A stretch of 64,000 nucleotides of DNA from CAZICM01 sp964537685 (GCA_964537685.1 CAZICM010000043.1:1-64000); one strand, 5' to 3'. Numbered from the stretch's first letter, positions 34,266 to 43,570 are shown. Notes: generated by a model from the letters alone, not told the origin. Translations and numbers: made by a program.

Positions 34266-35195
34266 ATGAAAGAACGAATTCAAAAACTCATCGCAAAAGC
34301 AGGCATTTCATCGAGGCGTGCCGCTGAAGAACTGCTGCTTTCAGGGCGTGTGCGGGTAAACGGGCGCGTCGTTACCGAACTGGGCACCAAGGCCGATCTT
34401 CACGAGGATAAAGTCGAGGTCGATGGCAAAAGGCTGGTTGCTCAGTCGCTCTTGTATGTATTGCTGCACAAGCCGAGAGGCGTGGTGTCGACGCTGAGCG
34501 ATCCCGAAGGACGGCCTACAGTCGCCGAGATTCTCCGCTCCGTGCCCGCGCGCGTGTATCCCGTGGGAAGGCTCGATTTCGCGACAAGCGGTGTGCTTTT
34601 GGCCACCAACGACGGCGATTTTGCCCAGGGTCTCCTGCATCCCAAAGGCGGTGTTCCCAAAACTTACGTAGTGAAAGTGCAGGGCCTTCTGAGCGATGAC
34701 GAGCTCGATGTATGGCGCAAAGGTGTGAGGCTCGAGGATGGAATAACCTTGCCCGCCCATGTTTTGCTGCTGCGCCACGAAGACGACAAAACTTGGTTTG
34801 AAATTAGCCTGCGGGAAGGCCGCAATCAGCAAATACGGCGCATGGGAGACGCGACGGGGCATCCGGTGATGCGGCTTTCCCGGACGAGTTTCGCGGGCAT
34901 TACACACGAAGGATTAAGGCCCGGAGAGTGGCGTTATCTCACGACGGACGAATTGCGCGAGCTGCGCAAACAGTTTGGCGTACCCAAAAAAGTACGCTCT
35001 TCGCCTCATGAAACGCCTGCCGAGACACCGCGCAGGCGGCCTTCCCCCGAACGCAAGCGCCCGGGAAAGGCTCAGCCCGAGCCGCATAAATCCGAAACGC
35101 GCGCTAAATCTGAGCGAAGCGGCCGCTTCGGAAGGACGCCTCAAGAAGCTGAGCGACCCGCGTCTCGAGCTCGCGCGCGCGGGGATCGCCGATAG
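34266..35195 (+). CDS. RluB/RsuA-type pseudouridine synthase
   Basis: Modifies rRNA uridine. An S4 RNA-binding domain (residues about 1-55, KAGISSRRAAEELLLSGRVRVNG) precedes the RsuA-type catalytic domain with GRLDFATSG (catalytic Asp104) and EGRNQQIRRM. A basic, Pro/Arg-rich tail of about 80 residues follows (245-309), longer than in the enterobacterial enzyme. ATG 34266 places the S4 domain at the N-terminus as in the family; an in-frame start at 34227 is unlikely. RluB (23S rRNA) is more probable than RsuA or RluE, but this cannot be proven. Its last 92 bases overlap the 3' end of the opposite-strand MoxR-like gene. Confidence 0.9.
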   Translation: MKERIQKLIAKAGISSRRAAEELLLSGRVRVNGRVVTELGTKADLHEDKVEVDGKRLVAQSLLYVLLHKPRGVVSTLSDPEGRPTVAEILRSVPARVYPVGRLDFATSGVLLATNDGDFAQGLLHPKGGVPKTYVVKVQGLLSDDELDVWRKGVRLEDGITLPAHVLLLRHEDDKTWFEISLREGRNQQIRRMGDATGHPVMRLSRTSFAGITHEGLRPGEWRYLTTDELRELRKQFGVPKKVRSSPHETPAETPRRRPSPERKRPGKAQPEPHKSETRAKSERSGRFGRTPQEAERPASRARARGDRR

Positions 35196-36267
35196 CCGCA
35201 AGGGCCGTTTTTATCTCGCCCAAAGCCTTAAGCTGGCTGAACAACTGCACATCCCCGAGCGCCGTCCCGCCCGTCAGAATTTGCCGGATTCGATCGATCT
35301 CCGCGGCAAGCGCATCGACACCCACGCCAAGAGCTCCAATACGCCGCCGATCGGGATGCTCGCGGAAGAATCCCTCGAGCACCGGCTGCACAATTCCTTC
35401 CAAAATCGCGGCTTGATCTTCGTTGTTCCAAATATGCTTCAGAACGAAGAAATCGCTGGTATCGGCTTCTTTGCGCCCATCTAGGAACGCGCTTGCCGCA
35501 AAGAGCTTCAGCATCTTCACGACGCGCCTATCCGACAGCGAAATCCCCTCGGCGCGGATCTGAAAGACAAGCCCTTTATAGGACGACAAAAAGGCGTCTG
35601 AAAAATTCATCCGGGCACCGAAATTCTTGCCCAGCTCAGTCAGCTCGCGCGCGGCCACAATGGGAACCAGAGGCTCACCCTTCATCTGCCTCACTTCATG
35701 CATGATGCCGCGCCCAAGCAGCTCGTTGAAGTGATACGCATCCAAGTTATCCGAGCGCACCCTCAACAAAAAGCGATCGAAAATCGCGTTCAGCGTCTCA
35801 TCCCCCGGCACCTCATTCGAAGCCGCAAACACGCTGATCAGAGGACAGCGGAGCACTTGGCCGCCGCTTGTAAACTTTCGCTCGTTCAACAGCGTCAGCA
35901 GAGCATTTAGGATCGCGCTGTTCGACTTGAACACCTCATCCAAAAACACCACTTCCGCTTCGGGAAGCATGCCAGCCGTATTGCGCCGGTACACGCCTTC
36001 CCGGAACGCATTGATATCCACAGGGCCAAAAATCTCGTTGGGCTCCGTAAAGCGCGTCAGCAAATACTCGAAATAACGGGCCTGCAATAGCTCGGCGAGC
36101 GAACGGATCAGCGCGCTTTTGGCCGTTCCAGGCGGCCCGAGCAGCACACAGTGCTCACCCGCCACGACGGCGATCATCAACAGGCGGATAATCTCGTCCT
36201 TGCCTAAAAAAGTCTGCTCCAGCGTCGCAGCGAGCTTCCGCAAACGCTCGTTCAGAGGCGTGCTCAT
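35104..36267 (-). CDS. RavA/MoxR-family AAA+ ATPase
   Basis: A MoxR-type AAA+ protein with Walker A GPPGTAKS (44-51), Walker B VVFLDE (106-111) and sensor/arginine-finger region NAIFDRFLLR. The C-terminal extension after the AAA module (about 270-387) is helical, like the RavA branch. RavA acts with the VWA protein ViaA on membrane complexes. No VWA gene lies nearby; the divergent neighbour instead encodes a large membrane protein, 127 bp away, which may be its partner by context only. The 3' end overlaps the pseudouridine synthase gene by 92 bp on the other strand, in the non-conserved tails of both proteins. Confidence 0.85.
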   Translation of the reverse strand: MSTPLNERLRKLAATLEQTFLGKDEIIRLLMIAVVAGEHCVLLGPPGTAKSALIRSLAELLQARYFEYLLTRFTEPNEIFGPVDINAFREGVYRRNTAGMLPEAEVVFLDEVFKSNSAILNALLTLLNERKFTSGGQVLRCPLISVFAASNEVPGDETLNAIFDRFLLRVRSDNLDAYHFNELLGRGIMHEVRQMKGEPLVPIVAARELTELGKNFGARMNFSDAFLSSYKGLVFQIRAEGISLSDRRVVKMLKLFAASAFLDGRKEADTSDFFVLKHIWNNEDQAAILEGIVQPVLEGFFREHPDRRRIGALGVGVDALAAEIDRIRQILTGGTALGDVQLFSQLKALGEIKTALAAIGDPRARELETRVAQLLEASFRSGRFAQI

Positions 36268-36394
36268 GGGAAGCGATGGGTATCACACGACCCAAAAGAC
36301 ATCTACGGAAAGGCCAATCGCCTCCCTCCGCGCATCGTTCTCACCGATTTCAATTCGTGCGCCCCGGCCACACAGGTAGTCTTTTCGCCCCATC

Positions 36395-38332
36395 ATGGCT
36401 GAAACGCGAATCATTGATTTTAACAAGCTCCCCAAAACGGCCCGCGAGCGCTTGATCGGCTGTATTGCCGGCCAATTCTCGCCCCGTCCCATTCTCGCCG
36501 ATCGATTTTCCGCATCGGGAACCGTGGGCTGGGTCCTCTTAATCGTTGTCTGTGGCATCGCCCTTCTCATGCTGGCCGCCAACGGCTTTGCCAGCGCCTA
36601 CAGCAGCAATTCGGTGCAAGGCCCAATCTCGCTTCTGATCTACATCGCCGCCATCTTTCTCGGCGTCTACTCGATCATCGCCATTATCCGGCGAAGCACC
36701 TTGAAGGCGAGCCTCCCCTTCATTCCCGGCCGCTATCTCTTTCCCATGGACTTGGTCGATGCCCGCGAAAAAACCCTGCGCATCATCCCCTTGGCCTCCC
36801 TGGTCGACCTTCAAGCCGTCCATCACCACACCAACGGCGTCTATTCCTACACGCAATTCACACTCACCTTTGAAGGCGGCAAATCCGAAGCCTTCACCCT
36901 CAACAACAAAGGTCTCGCGGAAGCCGCGCTCAATCAGCTTCGAAGCGACCGCGCCGCGCTGGGCCAAGCCGTGCAAGACCGGAATATCGACGTCATTGCC
37001 TCGCTCGATCCTTTCTTCGACGTGCGCATCAATGACGCATGGGACAAACCCTTTCCGGACAAGTCGTTTGAACAAGGCCCGATGGCCAAAAGCATGCCCG
37101 CATGGCTACAAAAAGCAGCCCTTGTCGCCCTCGCTCCAGCCATCTTGCTAGGCCCAATCGTTTGGTATGTGCGCAACCTCTTGAGCGACAACGCCATGTT
37201 TGAGGAAGCCAAAGCCCGCAATACCGAGGACGCCTTTGAAACGTATCTCTGGCACGGGAAACGCCATGCCGACGAGGTGCGCAACGAATGGATTTGGAAA
37301 GCCGCCCTCGCCGATGCCCAAAAGACCGGCACATCCCTGGCTCTTCGCGAATTCCTCAAGAAATACCCAGACTCACCCGTCTCCAACGACGTTCGCACCG
37401 ACAAACTTCCGCGCCTCGCGTTTGAAGAAGCCAAAAAACAAGGCACCGTCAGTGCGCTTCGCGACTTCGTAAAAGAATTCCCCGGCTCTGTCGTCGACGC
37501 CGACGCCAAAGCGGCCATCCACAAACTCTTCGCCGACACCCTCGCCGCCTTCCGCGCGCAGGCATCGACCAAAGACCCTAAAATGCTGCCCTTTATCGAG
37601 CGGCTCGTGAATTACATGGAGGCCCAAGGCTCGCCGCCCGTCAACGTCAGCTTCCGCATCATCAAATCGCCCTCCCTCGCGCTCGCCGACAAATTGCTTC
37701 AAAGCAAAGAACCCGATCCGGGCGCGCTCGCAGGCATCACGGGCACCGGCTCGGTCGCCGCCGCCTCTTCGCACTTCAGCGAAGAACGCTCCGGCACCCG
37801 CGAAGGCGCCATCGTCAAAGTGCTCCAACAATCGTTTGCGACAATCTTCCCCGCCGACGTACTTCCTCTCAAAGAAGGCGAGCGCCGTAGCGAAGCGTCA
37901 AACAAAAATACCCCGGTCACCGCACCCACCATCGAAATCGACTACGAAGTCGGCTGGTCCGGCGCAACCTACACCAGCGAAAAATCCGGCCGCGAATTTG
38001 TCGGCATCAAAATCGACTTCCAGACCGCGATGCGCCTGCCCGGTGAACCCGACAAAGAAACCCTGCGTTTCAAGCTAAAAGTCGAACCCCCCGAGCACTT
38101 CACCGTCAACTACCAAGCCCTGGGCAACTTCCTCGATACCTCTTATCTCAACAAAGCCGGCCCGAGCGACTCCACCGTGTACGAAGTCATGGCCGCCCGC
38201 GCCTTCGACCAACTGTCCACCCAGTTGAAAAGCGTCTTCTTTAAAGAGGACTCCGATGCCTTCGGCAACGCCGCATCGGGAAAAATCCCCGCCGCACCCA
38301 AAGGCGGCAAGGTCCCCGGCACAAGCCTCTAA
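36395..38332 (+). CDS. Large uncharacterised membrane protein
   Basis: 645 residues. Two hydrophobic segments at about 45-68 and 79-100 form a hairpin, a cytoplasmic-looking domain follows, a third segment lies near 238-260 (ALVALAPAILLGPIVWYV), and the rest (about 270-645) is soluble. The region after the third segment contains helical repeats of the form FEEAKKQGTVSALRDFVKEFPGS, resembling TPR/outer-membrane assembly repeats. No catalytic motif is recognised. The conserved order with the divergent RavA/MoxR-like ATPase suggests the ATPase may act on this protein. The function is unknown. Confidence 0.8.
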   Translation: MAETRIIDFNKLPKTARERLIGCIAGQFSPRPILADRFSASGTVGWVLLIVVCGIALLMLAANGFASAYSSNSVQGPISLLIYIAAIFLGVYSIIAIIRRSTLKASLPFIPGRYLFPMDLVDAREKTLRIIPLASLVDLQAVHHHTNGVYSYTQFTLTFEGGKSEAFTLNNKGLAEAALNQLRSDRAALGQAVQDRNIDVIASLDPFFDVRINDAWDKPFPDKSFEQGPMAKSMPAWLQKAALVALAPAILLGPIVWYVRNLLSDNAMFEEAKARNTEDAFETYLWHGKRHADEVRNEWIWKAALADAQKTGTSLALREFLKKYPDSPVSNDVRTDKLPRLAFEEAKKQGTVSALRDFVKEFPGSVVDADAKAAIHKLFADTLAAFRAQASTKDPKMLPFIERLVNYMEAQGSPPVNVSFRIIKSPSLALADKLLQSKEPDPGALAGITGTGSVAAASSHFSEERSGTREGAIVKVLQQSFATIFPADVLPLKEGERRSEASNKNTPVTAPTIEIDYEVGWSGATYTSEKSGREFVGIKIDFQTAMRLPGEPDKETLRFKLKVEPPEHFTVNYQALGNFLDTSYLNKAGPSDSTVYEVMAARAFDQLSTQLKSVFFKEDSDAFGNAASGKIPAAPKGGKVPGTSL

Positions 38333-38385
38333 TTCCCTCTAATTCCCCACTGTCACCCGCTTAAAAGCTCCCGTATGGGTGACAC

Positions 38386-38808
38386 ATGCAAGCCTTACGA
38401 TATCTCCCTTCGCTAATGGCCTTCCCACTCGCCGCCCTGCTCCTGTTCGCGGGCTGCTCCGATGAAACCCGCTCCATCGAAGAAAACGAAGTCAAAGGCG
38501 ACGCAGGCCCCCAGCGCCACAAACCCCAGCCCAACGGCATGCGCATCTCCGAAGATGCAGCCTGCACAGCCCTCGAAAACGCGCAAACCGCCAAAACCCA
38601 AGCCCTTCAGTGCTTGATCACCCTGCGCACATGCCCATCGCTGGTCCGCGTCGACTATCCCACGGCTTGCCTCGAATACGATCAAGGCAGCGTCGACGGC
38701 TGCGTCGCCTACTACAACGCCGCCACCACATGCGACGAGCTAAAAACCCGAATCAATGACTGCTTGGTCTCGGCCTATCCCGGCTCAGAACCCGCGGGCT
38801 GCCCCTGA
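38386..38808 (+). CDS. Small Cys-containing lipoprotein
   Basis: The signal ends in LLFAGC (Cys24). The mature part of about 115 residues contains paired Cys (AACTALENAQT, LQCLITLRTC, TACLEY, DGCVAYYNAATTCDEL, NDCLVSAYP, GCP) in a helical pattern that occurs in many myxobacterial lipoproteins of unknown role. The gene ends inside the 3' end of the opposite-strand adenosyltransferase gene (34-bp overlap). No family name can be given. Confidence 0.8.
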   Translation: MQALRYLPSLMAFPLAALLLFAGCSDETRSIEENEVKGDAGPQRHKPQPNGMRISEDAACTALENAQTAKTQALQCLITLRTCPSLVRVDYPTACLEYDQGSVDGCVAYYNAATTCDELKTRINDCLVSAYPGSEPAGCP

Positions 38809-39488
38809 ACAGCGCTCGCCGCCTGATTCGGCTCCCACAGCGCCTCGGGCGCGCCCAGCTTGAGCGAAGCAAAACGGCTCCACACAAAAAACGCATCGCT
38901 CAAACGATTCAAATACCGCACACACAGCGGATCGACCTCCACCGCCCTCGACAGCTCCACACAGCGCCGCTCCGCCCGCCTGCACACCGTCCGCGCCACA
39001 TGCAGCTCCGCATTGAATCGGCACCCGCCCGGAAGCACAAATGAACGCAGCGCCGAAAGCTCCTCCTGACACCGGTCCATATCCGCTTCGAGCCTATCGA
39101 TTTCGCCCTGCGTCACACGCGGCTGTTTTGGATGAATATCCTCGGGCAACGTCGCCAAAATCGAACCCAAATTAAACAACTCGTGCTGCACCCTCACCAA
39201 ACAGCCCAACAACCACAAAAGCGGATCGCGCCCCTCGCCCACATCCCCTTTTAGCGCCTCGCTCAAACTCTCCCGCGCAATCCCCACAAACGCATTCAGC
39301 TCATCCACCGTCCCATACGCTTCAATACGCGCATCATCCTTCGGCACCTCTTGACCACCCACCAAACGGGTCGACCCTCCATCGCCGGCTCTCGTGTACA
39401 CGCGGCTAATCGTCACCTTCGGCTTGCTGAATAACGCCGCGCCGCTACCCACAGGACTCTTCATCGTCGCTTCACTAAAATCGCTCAT
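38775..39488 (-). CDS. Cob(I)alamin adenosyltransferase, PduO type
   Basis: Makes adenosylcobalamin from ATP and cob(I)alamin. The ATP-binding start is VYTRAGDGGSTRLVGG; EAYGTVDELNAFVG and the later RSFVLPGG and CRRAERR blocks complete the family pattern, and LSDAFFVWSR closes it. ATG 39488 is chosen because GGAGGGGG lies at the correct distance; a longer frame to 39554 has no such site. The product of 237 residues has an N-terminal extension of about 25 residues. The 3' end overlaps the lipoprotein gene at 38386-38808. No cobalamin riboswitch was recognised upstream. Confidence 0.93.
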   Translation of the reverse strand: MSDFSEATMKSPVGSGAALFSKPKVTISRVYTRAGDGGSTRLVGGQEVPKDDARIEAYGTVDELNAFVGIARESLSEALKGDVGEGRDPLLWLLGCLVRVQHELFNLGSILATLPEDIHPKQPRVTQGEIDRLEADMDRCQEELSALRSFVLPGGCRFNAELHVARTVCRRAERRCVELSRAVEVDPLCVRYLNRLSDAFFVWSRFASLKLGAPEALWEPNQAASAVQGQPAGSEPG

Positions 39489-39632
39489 CGCAAGACCCCC
39501 TCCGTAGGGACGGCCCGCCGCCCGGTCAAGAATCCCTTCCCCAAATGCCTTCAAACGCCATTCCGTTTACAGATAACCAACGTCGCCATTGACGGTGCCT
39601 CAAAGGCGGACAATACACTCGCCCCAAAATCC

Positions 39633-41228
39633 ATGGGTTCATCACGATCGAAAACGCTCTTCAGCAGCACCTCGCCCGCACGCCTCACCTACATCGGAAG
39701 CGCTCTTGTTATTGGCCTTTTAACAAGTGCCTTATCGACAGGGTGCGGAGAGCCGCCGCCCCCGCCCAAAAACCCCGGACCGAGTGCGGACGCCATCGAG
39801 ATGCAGAAAATTTCGAAGAGCGACAAACTCATCTCCGACGCCAACCGCGAAATCACCGCGAAGCGCTACGACAAAGCCCGCAAACTACTTCGCGAAGCGG
39901 CCACGCTCAACGTCGCATCGCACAGCTACCGAATCGCCGAGCTCAGCGAAAAAGTCGATAAAAAGCAGGCCAAACTCTGGTCGACCGAAATGATTGAACG
40001 CTTCAAGCAAAAGGAATGCTTGGGCGCGTTCAAAGACATGGTTGCGCAGATGAACGAGCTCGAGAGCGAAATCTTCAGCCGAGAGCTTCGCCGCCTGACC
40101 AACGACGAAGCCATCGCCTGCGCCGCCGCCATCATGGACGACTTGACGCTGGCCACCAAATACGCCGACGCGCGCGCCTTTTTAGATGCGCCCGAAACCA
40201 AGACCGTCCTCGGCTCGACCGCATGGAAAAAACTCTCCGGCGAACTCGATCAAACCGTCACCGAAGCGCTGCGCTCGCAGATCAGCGACCACATCAAAGA
40301 AAAGCACTGGCGCCAGGCGATGGAGAAAATCGACGAGCTCGTCAAGAAAGGCGACGCCTCCCCCGAACAGGCCGCCATCATGATGGGCGATGTGCGCAAT
40401 GCCCTGGCTCCCGAACTCGATTCGGTGATGGGCAAAGCCATCGGACAGCGCGACGCCGACAAAACCCTCAATGTGGCCGACGCCCTCATCAAGCTTGCCC
40501 GCTGGGAAATCCTCTCGCCCACCGCCGCCGAAGCCGCAAAAGACAAAGCCCTGCCCGCCGCGCTTCACAAAAAGCACGATGCCTTGGGCGCTTGGGTCGA
40601 ATCTCAGCGGCTTAAGATTAAACCCAGCAAAAAGGCCGAAAAGCGCTGGACCCACGGCAAAGTCATGCTCTTTCCGCCCACCAAGGTCGACGGCGAATCC
40701 AAGCGCGACATCGCAGCCGCCACCGCGGTTTGGATTATCGCCGCCACCAAAGACCGGGCACTCATCAGCGAAACCGATCCCGGCGCCGGCTCCATCGCCT
40801 CCATGTACGAAAAAGCCACGGGCTGGGTCGCCCTCGATCGCCTGGCCACCGAAGCCACCACCCACTGGCTTCCCCCCAACGATCAACTCAATGGAGTACG
40901 CGTTTGGGCCCAACTTCGAGCACCCGACCCCTTCTGGGAACTGGGCACCGTCACCGAAGTGGCTGGCAGCGACATTTCCGTCAAACGGGTTTCCGACGAC
41001 AAAATCATTAAAATCGCCCGCAAACAGATGCGGCTTGGCGTACTGGACGCGGGCACCAAAGTCTTTGCGTACTGCAACGTAAAAGACCAAGCCGCGGTCA
41101 TCGAAGCGCTACTCACGGAAGGCCGAAGCGTGCCGAGCGTTCGGCTCAAGTGCGACGGCGGCATTGTCAAAGAAGAATTCCTCCCCGGCCTGCGCGCCAA
41201 ACCTGAACAGCTTCCGCCGACCAAGTAG
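39633..41228 (+). CDS. Uncharacterised large lipoprotein
   Basis: The signal ends in LSTGC (Cys38), after a long basic n-region. The following 300 residues are mostly helical with repeat-like patterns (KRYDKARKLLREAATLN, WRQAMEKIDELVKKGD) suggestive of TPR or solenoid repeats. The last 150 residues are strand-rich with a VRVWAQLR...DPFWELGTVTEV segment that resembles an SH3-like barrel. No catalytic residues are recognised. The gene is followed by the rhodanese-MoeB gene after 57 bp. It may anchor or assemble an envelope complex, which is inference. Confidence 0.78.
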   Translation: MGSSRSKTLFSSTSPARLTYIGSALVIGLLTSALSTGCGEPPPPPKNPGPSADAIEMQKISKSDKLISDANREITAKRYDKARKLLREAATLNVASHSYRIAELSEKVDKKQAKLWSTEMIERFKQKECLGAFKDMVAQMNELESEIFSRELRRLTNDEAIACAAAIMDDLTLATKYADARAFLDAPETKTVLGSTAWKKLSGELDQTVTEALRSQISDHIKEKHWRQAMEKIDELVKKGDASPEQAAIMMGDVRNALAPELDSVMGKAIGQRDADKTLNVADALIKLARWEILSPTAAEAAKDKALPAALHKKHDALGAWVESQRLKIKPSKKAEKRWTHGKVMLFPPTKVDGESKRDIAAATAVWIIAATKDRALISETDPGAGSIASMYEKATGWVALDRLATEATTHWLPPNDQLNGVRVWAQLRAPDPFWELGTVTEVAGSDISVKRVSDDKIIKIARKQMRLGVLDAGTKVFAYCNVKDQAAVIEALLTEGRSVPSVRLKCDGGIVKEEFLPGLRAKPEQLPPTK

Positions 41229-41285
41229 CTCTTCGCGTTTATCCCTCCTTGACATCCCAACCCGCGCCCCCACCTCTCAAAAGCC

Positions 41286-42452
41286 ATGGCCACGACCTAT
41301 AACGACCTCATTGCCGAACTCCGCAAAACCATCCCCTCTGTCACCCTCGAAGACATCAAACAGCGCATGGACAACAACACCCCTATGGTGCTCGTCGATG
41401 TCCGCGAAAAAGAAGAATTCCGGGCCGGCTATATTCCAGGCGCCCAATCTGTGCCCCGGGGCTATCTCGAAATGCAAATCGAGCAAAAAGTCCCCGATAA
41501 ATCGGCCCCCGTCGTCCTCTATTGCGCGGGTGGCATCCGTTCTTTAATGGCCGCTAAAACACTGACGGAACTGGGCTACACCCGGGTTGAAAGCGCCACC
41601 TTGGGCTTTGTGCGCTGGAAAGACCTTGGATATCCCATCGAAACCCCGCCCCAGCTCAACGAAGCCCAGCGCGATCGCTACTCCCGCCACTTGCTGTTGC
41701 CCGAAGTCGGCGAAGCAGGCCAAGCCAAACTCTTAAGCTCCAAAGTCCTTCTCTTGGGCGCCGGCGGCCTGGGCAGCCCCGCAGCTCTGTATCTCGCCGC
41801 CGCAGGCGTCGGCACCCTGGGCCTCGTCGATGGCGATGTGGTCGACGCCTCCAACCTTCAGCGCCAGATTCTCCACGCCACATCCAGGGTCGGCATGCCC
41901 AAAGTCGACAGCGCCGAAAAAACCCTCACCGACCTCAACCCCGACGTAAAAATCATCAAATACCAAGAGCGCCTCTTAAGCTCCAACGTCGACCGCATCT
42001 TTGCCGGCTACGATGTTATCGTCGATGGCTGCGACAATTTTCCCACCCGCTATTTGGTCAACGACGCCTCGGTATTCATGAAAAAGCCCGTGGTTCATGG
42101 CTCTATCTTTCGCTTTGAGGGCCAAGTCACCACCTTTATGCCTGGCACGGGCCATCCCTGTTATCGCTGCCTGTATCCCGAACCTCCGCCTCCCCATCTC
42201 GCCCCAAGCTGCCAAGAAGCGGGCGTATTGGGCATCTTGCCGGGCGTTGTCGGGGTTATCCAAGCCACCGAAGCCATCAAGCTCTTGCTGGGCAAGGGCG
42301 AACCTTTGGCCGGCCGCCTCTTAACCTACGACTCTCTCCGAATGAAATTCCGCGAGCTGCGCCTGCGCCGCGATAAAGAATGCCCCGTATGCGGCGATGC
42401 GCCCACCATCAAAAGCTATATCGACTACGAATGGTTTTGTAATTTGGGCTAG
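41286..42452 (+). CDS. moeB: MoeB/ThiF-type adenylyltransferase with N-terminal rhodanese domain
   Basis: The N-terminal rhodanese (about 15-120) has VDVREKEEF and the loop LYCAGGIRS with Cys80 as persulfide site. The E1-like domain has RYSRHLLLPEVG and GAGGLGS (158-164) for ATP, then two zinc pairs (CYRCL and CPVCG) and the catalytic-loop Cys in PSCQEAG. It adenylates the C-terminus of a small sulfur carrier (MoaD or ThiS) and can supply its sulfur. In the eukaryotic MOCS3/Uba4 and actinobacterial MoeZ type the rhodanese is C-terminal; here it precedes the E1 domain. MoaD or ThiS genes are not in the window, so molybdopterin versus thiamin or other pathways is open. Confidence 0.9.
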   Translation: MATTYNDLIAELRKTIPSVTLEDIKQRMDNNTPMVLVDVREKEEFRAGYIPGAQSVPRGYLEMQIEQKVPDKSAPVVLYCAGGIRSLMAAKTLTELGYTRVESATLGFVRWKDLGYPIETPPQLNEAQRDRYSRHLLLPEVGEAGQAKLLSSKVLLLGAGGLGSPAALYLAAAGVGTLGLVDGDVVDASNLQRQILHATSRVGMPKVDSAEKTLTDLNPDVKIIKYQERLLSSNVDRIFAGYDVIVDGCDNFPTRYLVNDASVFMKKPVVHGSIFRFEGQVTTFMPGTGHPCYRCLYPEPPPPHLAPSCQEAGVLGILPGVVGVIQATEAIKLLLGKGEPLAGRLLTYDSLRMKFRELRLRRDKECPVCGDAPTIKSYIDYEWFCNLG

Positions 42453-42468
42453 GGCCTCCCCGCCCTAG
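42449..42468. terminator. Perfect hairpin spanning two convergent stop codons
   Basis: CTAGGGC (42449-42455) and GCCCTAG (42462-42468) form a perfect 7-bp stem with a 6-nt loop. The stem contains both the moeB stop and the Uma2 gene stop. There is no T-tract, so intrinsic termination is possible but unproven. Confidence 0.45.
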
Positions 42469-43064
42469 GTTCCACCAGCCGCCGCCTCATCATCCTCCCC
42501 CGGCACAAGCTCCACCCCCTCAAACAGCTCGGACAAGGGCACCGATACCCCCAAACTCTCTATCTCCAACATCGCATCCAAGCCCTCGACCACCCTAGAT
42601 ATCCACTCACCCGTCTCCGAACGCCTATAGTGCTCCACGCACTGTCCATCCTGCCCCACAAGCACATAGTCCCCCAGCGCCGGAATCTGCTGATAGTGCT
42701 TAAACTTCGCGCCCCTATCATACGCCTCGGTCGTCCGCGAAACGACTTCGACCAACAGCCTCGGATTCACCAGCGTCATCTTATCCTTGGGATGAAACTC
42801 GGGCCTTCCGCACACAACCACCACATCGGGATAGGCATACATCCCCGTCGCCGAAATGTGCACCCGCTGATCGCTGGACACCACTTGACAACGCCCGCGC
42901 AACCTCTGCCCAAGCGCCACAGTGGCATTGGACACAATCAGATTGTGGATGTAGGTCGCACCGGCCATCGCCACAATCATTCCGTTGATATATTCGTGCC
43001 GGATATCGCTCTTGCGCTCGGCTTCCAGATAGTCGTCCTCGCTCACAATCTCGGCGGCTTGCAT
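42465..43064 (-). CDS. Uma2-family PD-(D/E)xK protein
   Basis: A protein of 199 residues with the Uma2 pattern: DIRHEYINGMIVAMAG near the start, YPDVVVVCG and LLVEVVSRTTEAYDRGAKFKHYQQI, i.e. the D and E-x-x nuclease-fold residues, then a DYVLVGQDG strand. Uma2 proteins are numerous in myxobacteria and cyanobacteria; they have a restriction-endonuclease-like fold but no established role. ATG 43064 is preferred (GAGGAG upstream); a longer frame to 43145 overlaps the next lipoprotein. A mobile or selfish function is inference. Confidence 0.88.
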   Translation of the reverse strand: MQAAEIVSEDDYLEAERKSDIRHEYINGMIVAMAGATYIHNLIVSNATVALGQRLRGRCQVVSSDQRVHISATGMYAYPDVVVVCGRPEFHPKDKMTLVNPRLLVEVVSRTTEAYDRGAKFKHYQQIPALGDYVLVGQDGQCVEHYRRSETGEWISRVVEGLDAMLEIESLGVSVPLSELFEGVELVPGEDDEAAAGGT

Positions 43065-43120
43065 CCCTTTCGGCTCCTCGTTTTCCAACCTAGCCCGCCC
43101 TTCTCGTCCACTGCAAGCGC

Positions 43121-43570
43121 TTAATCGCCCATCCGATAACAACATTCGTTTGCCTTGGTTTTTCTGGCCTTTAAGGTCGCCTGTTCATCCAAGGGCTTGC
43201 TGCACAGATGCCCTCGCTCCCCATTTCCCCCTCCACAATGCGAAAAAACCCCCACGGCACAATTGGCAAAGGGGGGTTTGGCCGGTTGATGGGGCTTGGC
43301 CCTATCCATGGAATCCGCCGCGCTCATACAATAGGCGCTGGATTCGGCGGGCGGGGCGGCACTTACAGAAGCGCTTAGCGAAGGGATGGGTGGAGCTTCA
43401 GGTGGAGGCGCCGAGCTCGAGGCCGATGGAGGGGCCTTCGGGACCGACATCGCGGGCTGAGGAGCCGCGCTCGCCGGACTGGATGAAAAGCTTTCGCGCG
43501 TGGGGGTGGTCTCGGAGCATCCGGCCAATAGCCACGCCATGGTAAAGAATACCGGCCAAGGCGCTTTCAT
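43121..43570 (-). CDS. Pro/Ser/Ala-rich lipoprotein with Cys-rich end
   Basis: ATG 43570 begins a lipoprotein signal ending in WLLAGC (Cys18). Residues about 25-85 are a Pro/Ser/Ala spacer, and the last 65 residues hold seven Cys (AYCMS, FANCAVGVFSHC, LCSKP, NECCYRMGD). The layout of spacer plus small disulfide-rich module matches other lipoproteins in this window (21807-22226). An earlier start at 43633 would hide the signal. The function is unknown. Confidence 0.72.
   Translation of the reverse strand: MKAPWPVFFTMAWLLAGCSETTPTRESFSSSPASAAPQPAMSVPKAPPSASSSAPPPEAPPIPSLSASVSAAPPAESSAYCMSAADSMDRAKPHQPAKPPFANCAVGVFSHCGGGNGERGHLCSKPLDEQATLKARKTKANECCYRMGD

Noticed and set aside
40182..41090. Antisense Gly-rich open frame of 302 codons opposite the large lipoprotein
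   Set aside because: A mirror image of a G+C-rich coding strand; no start signal and no domain.
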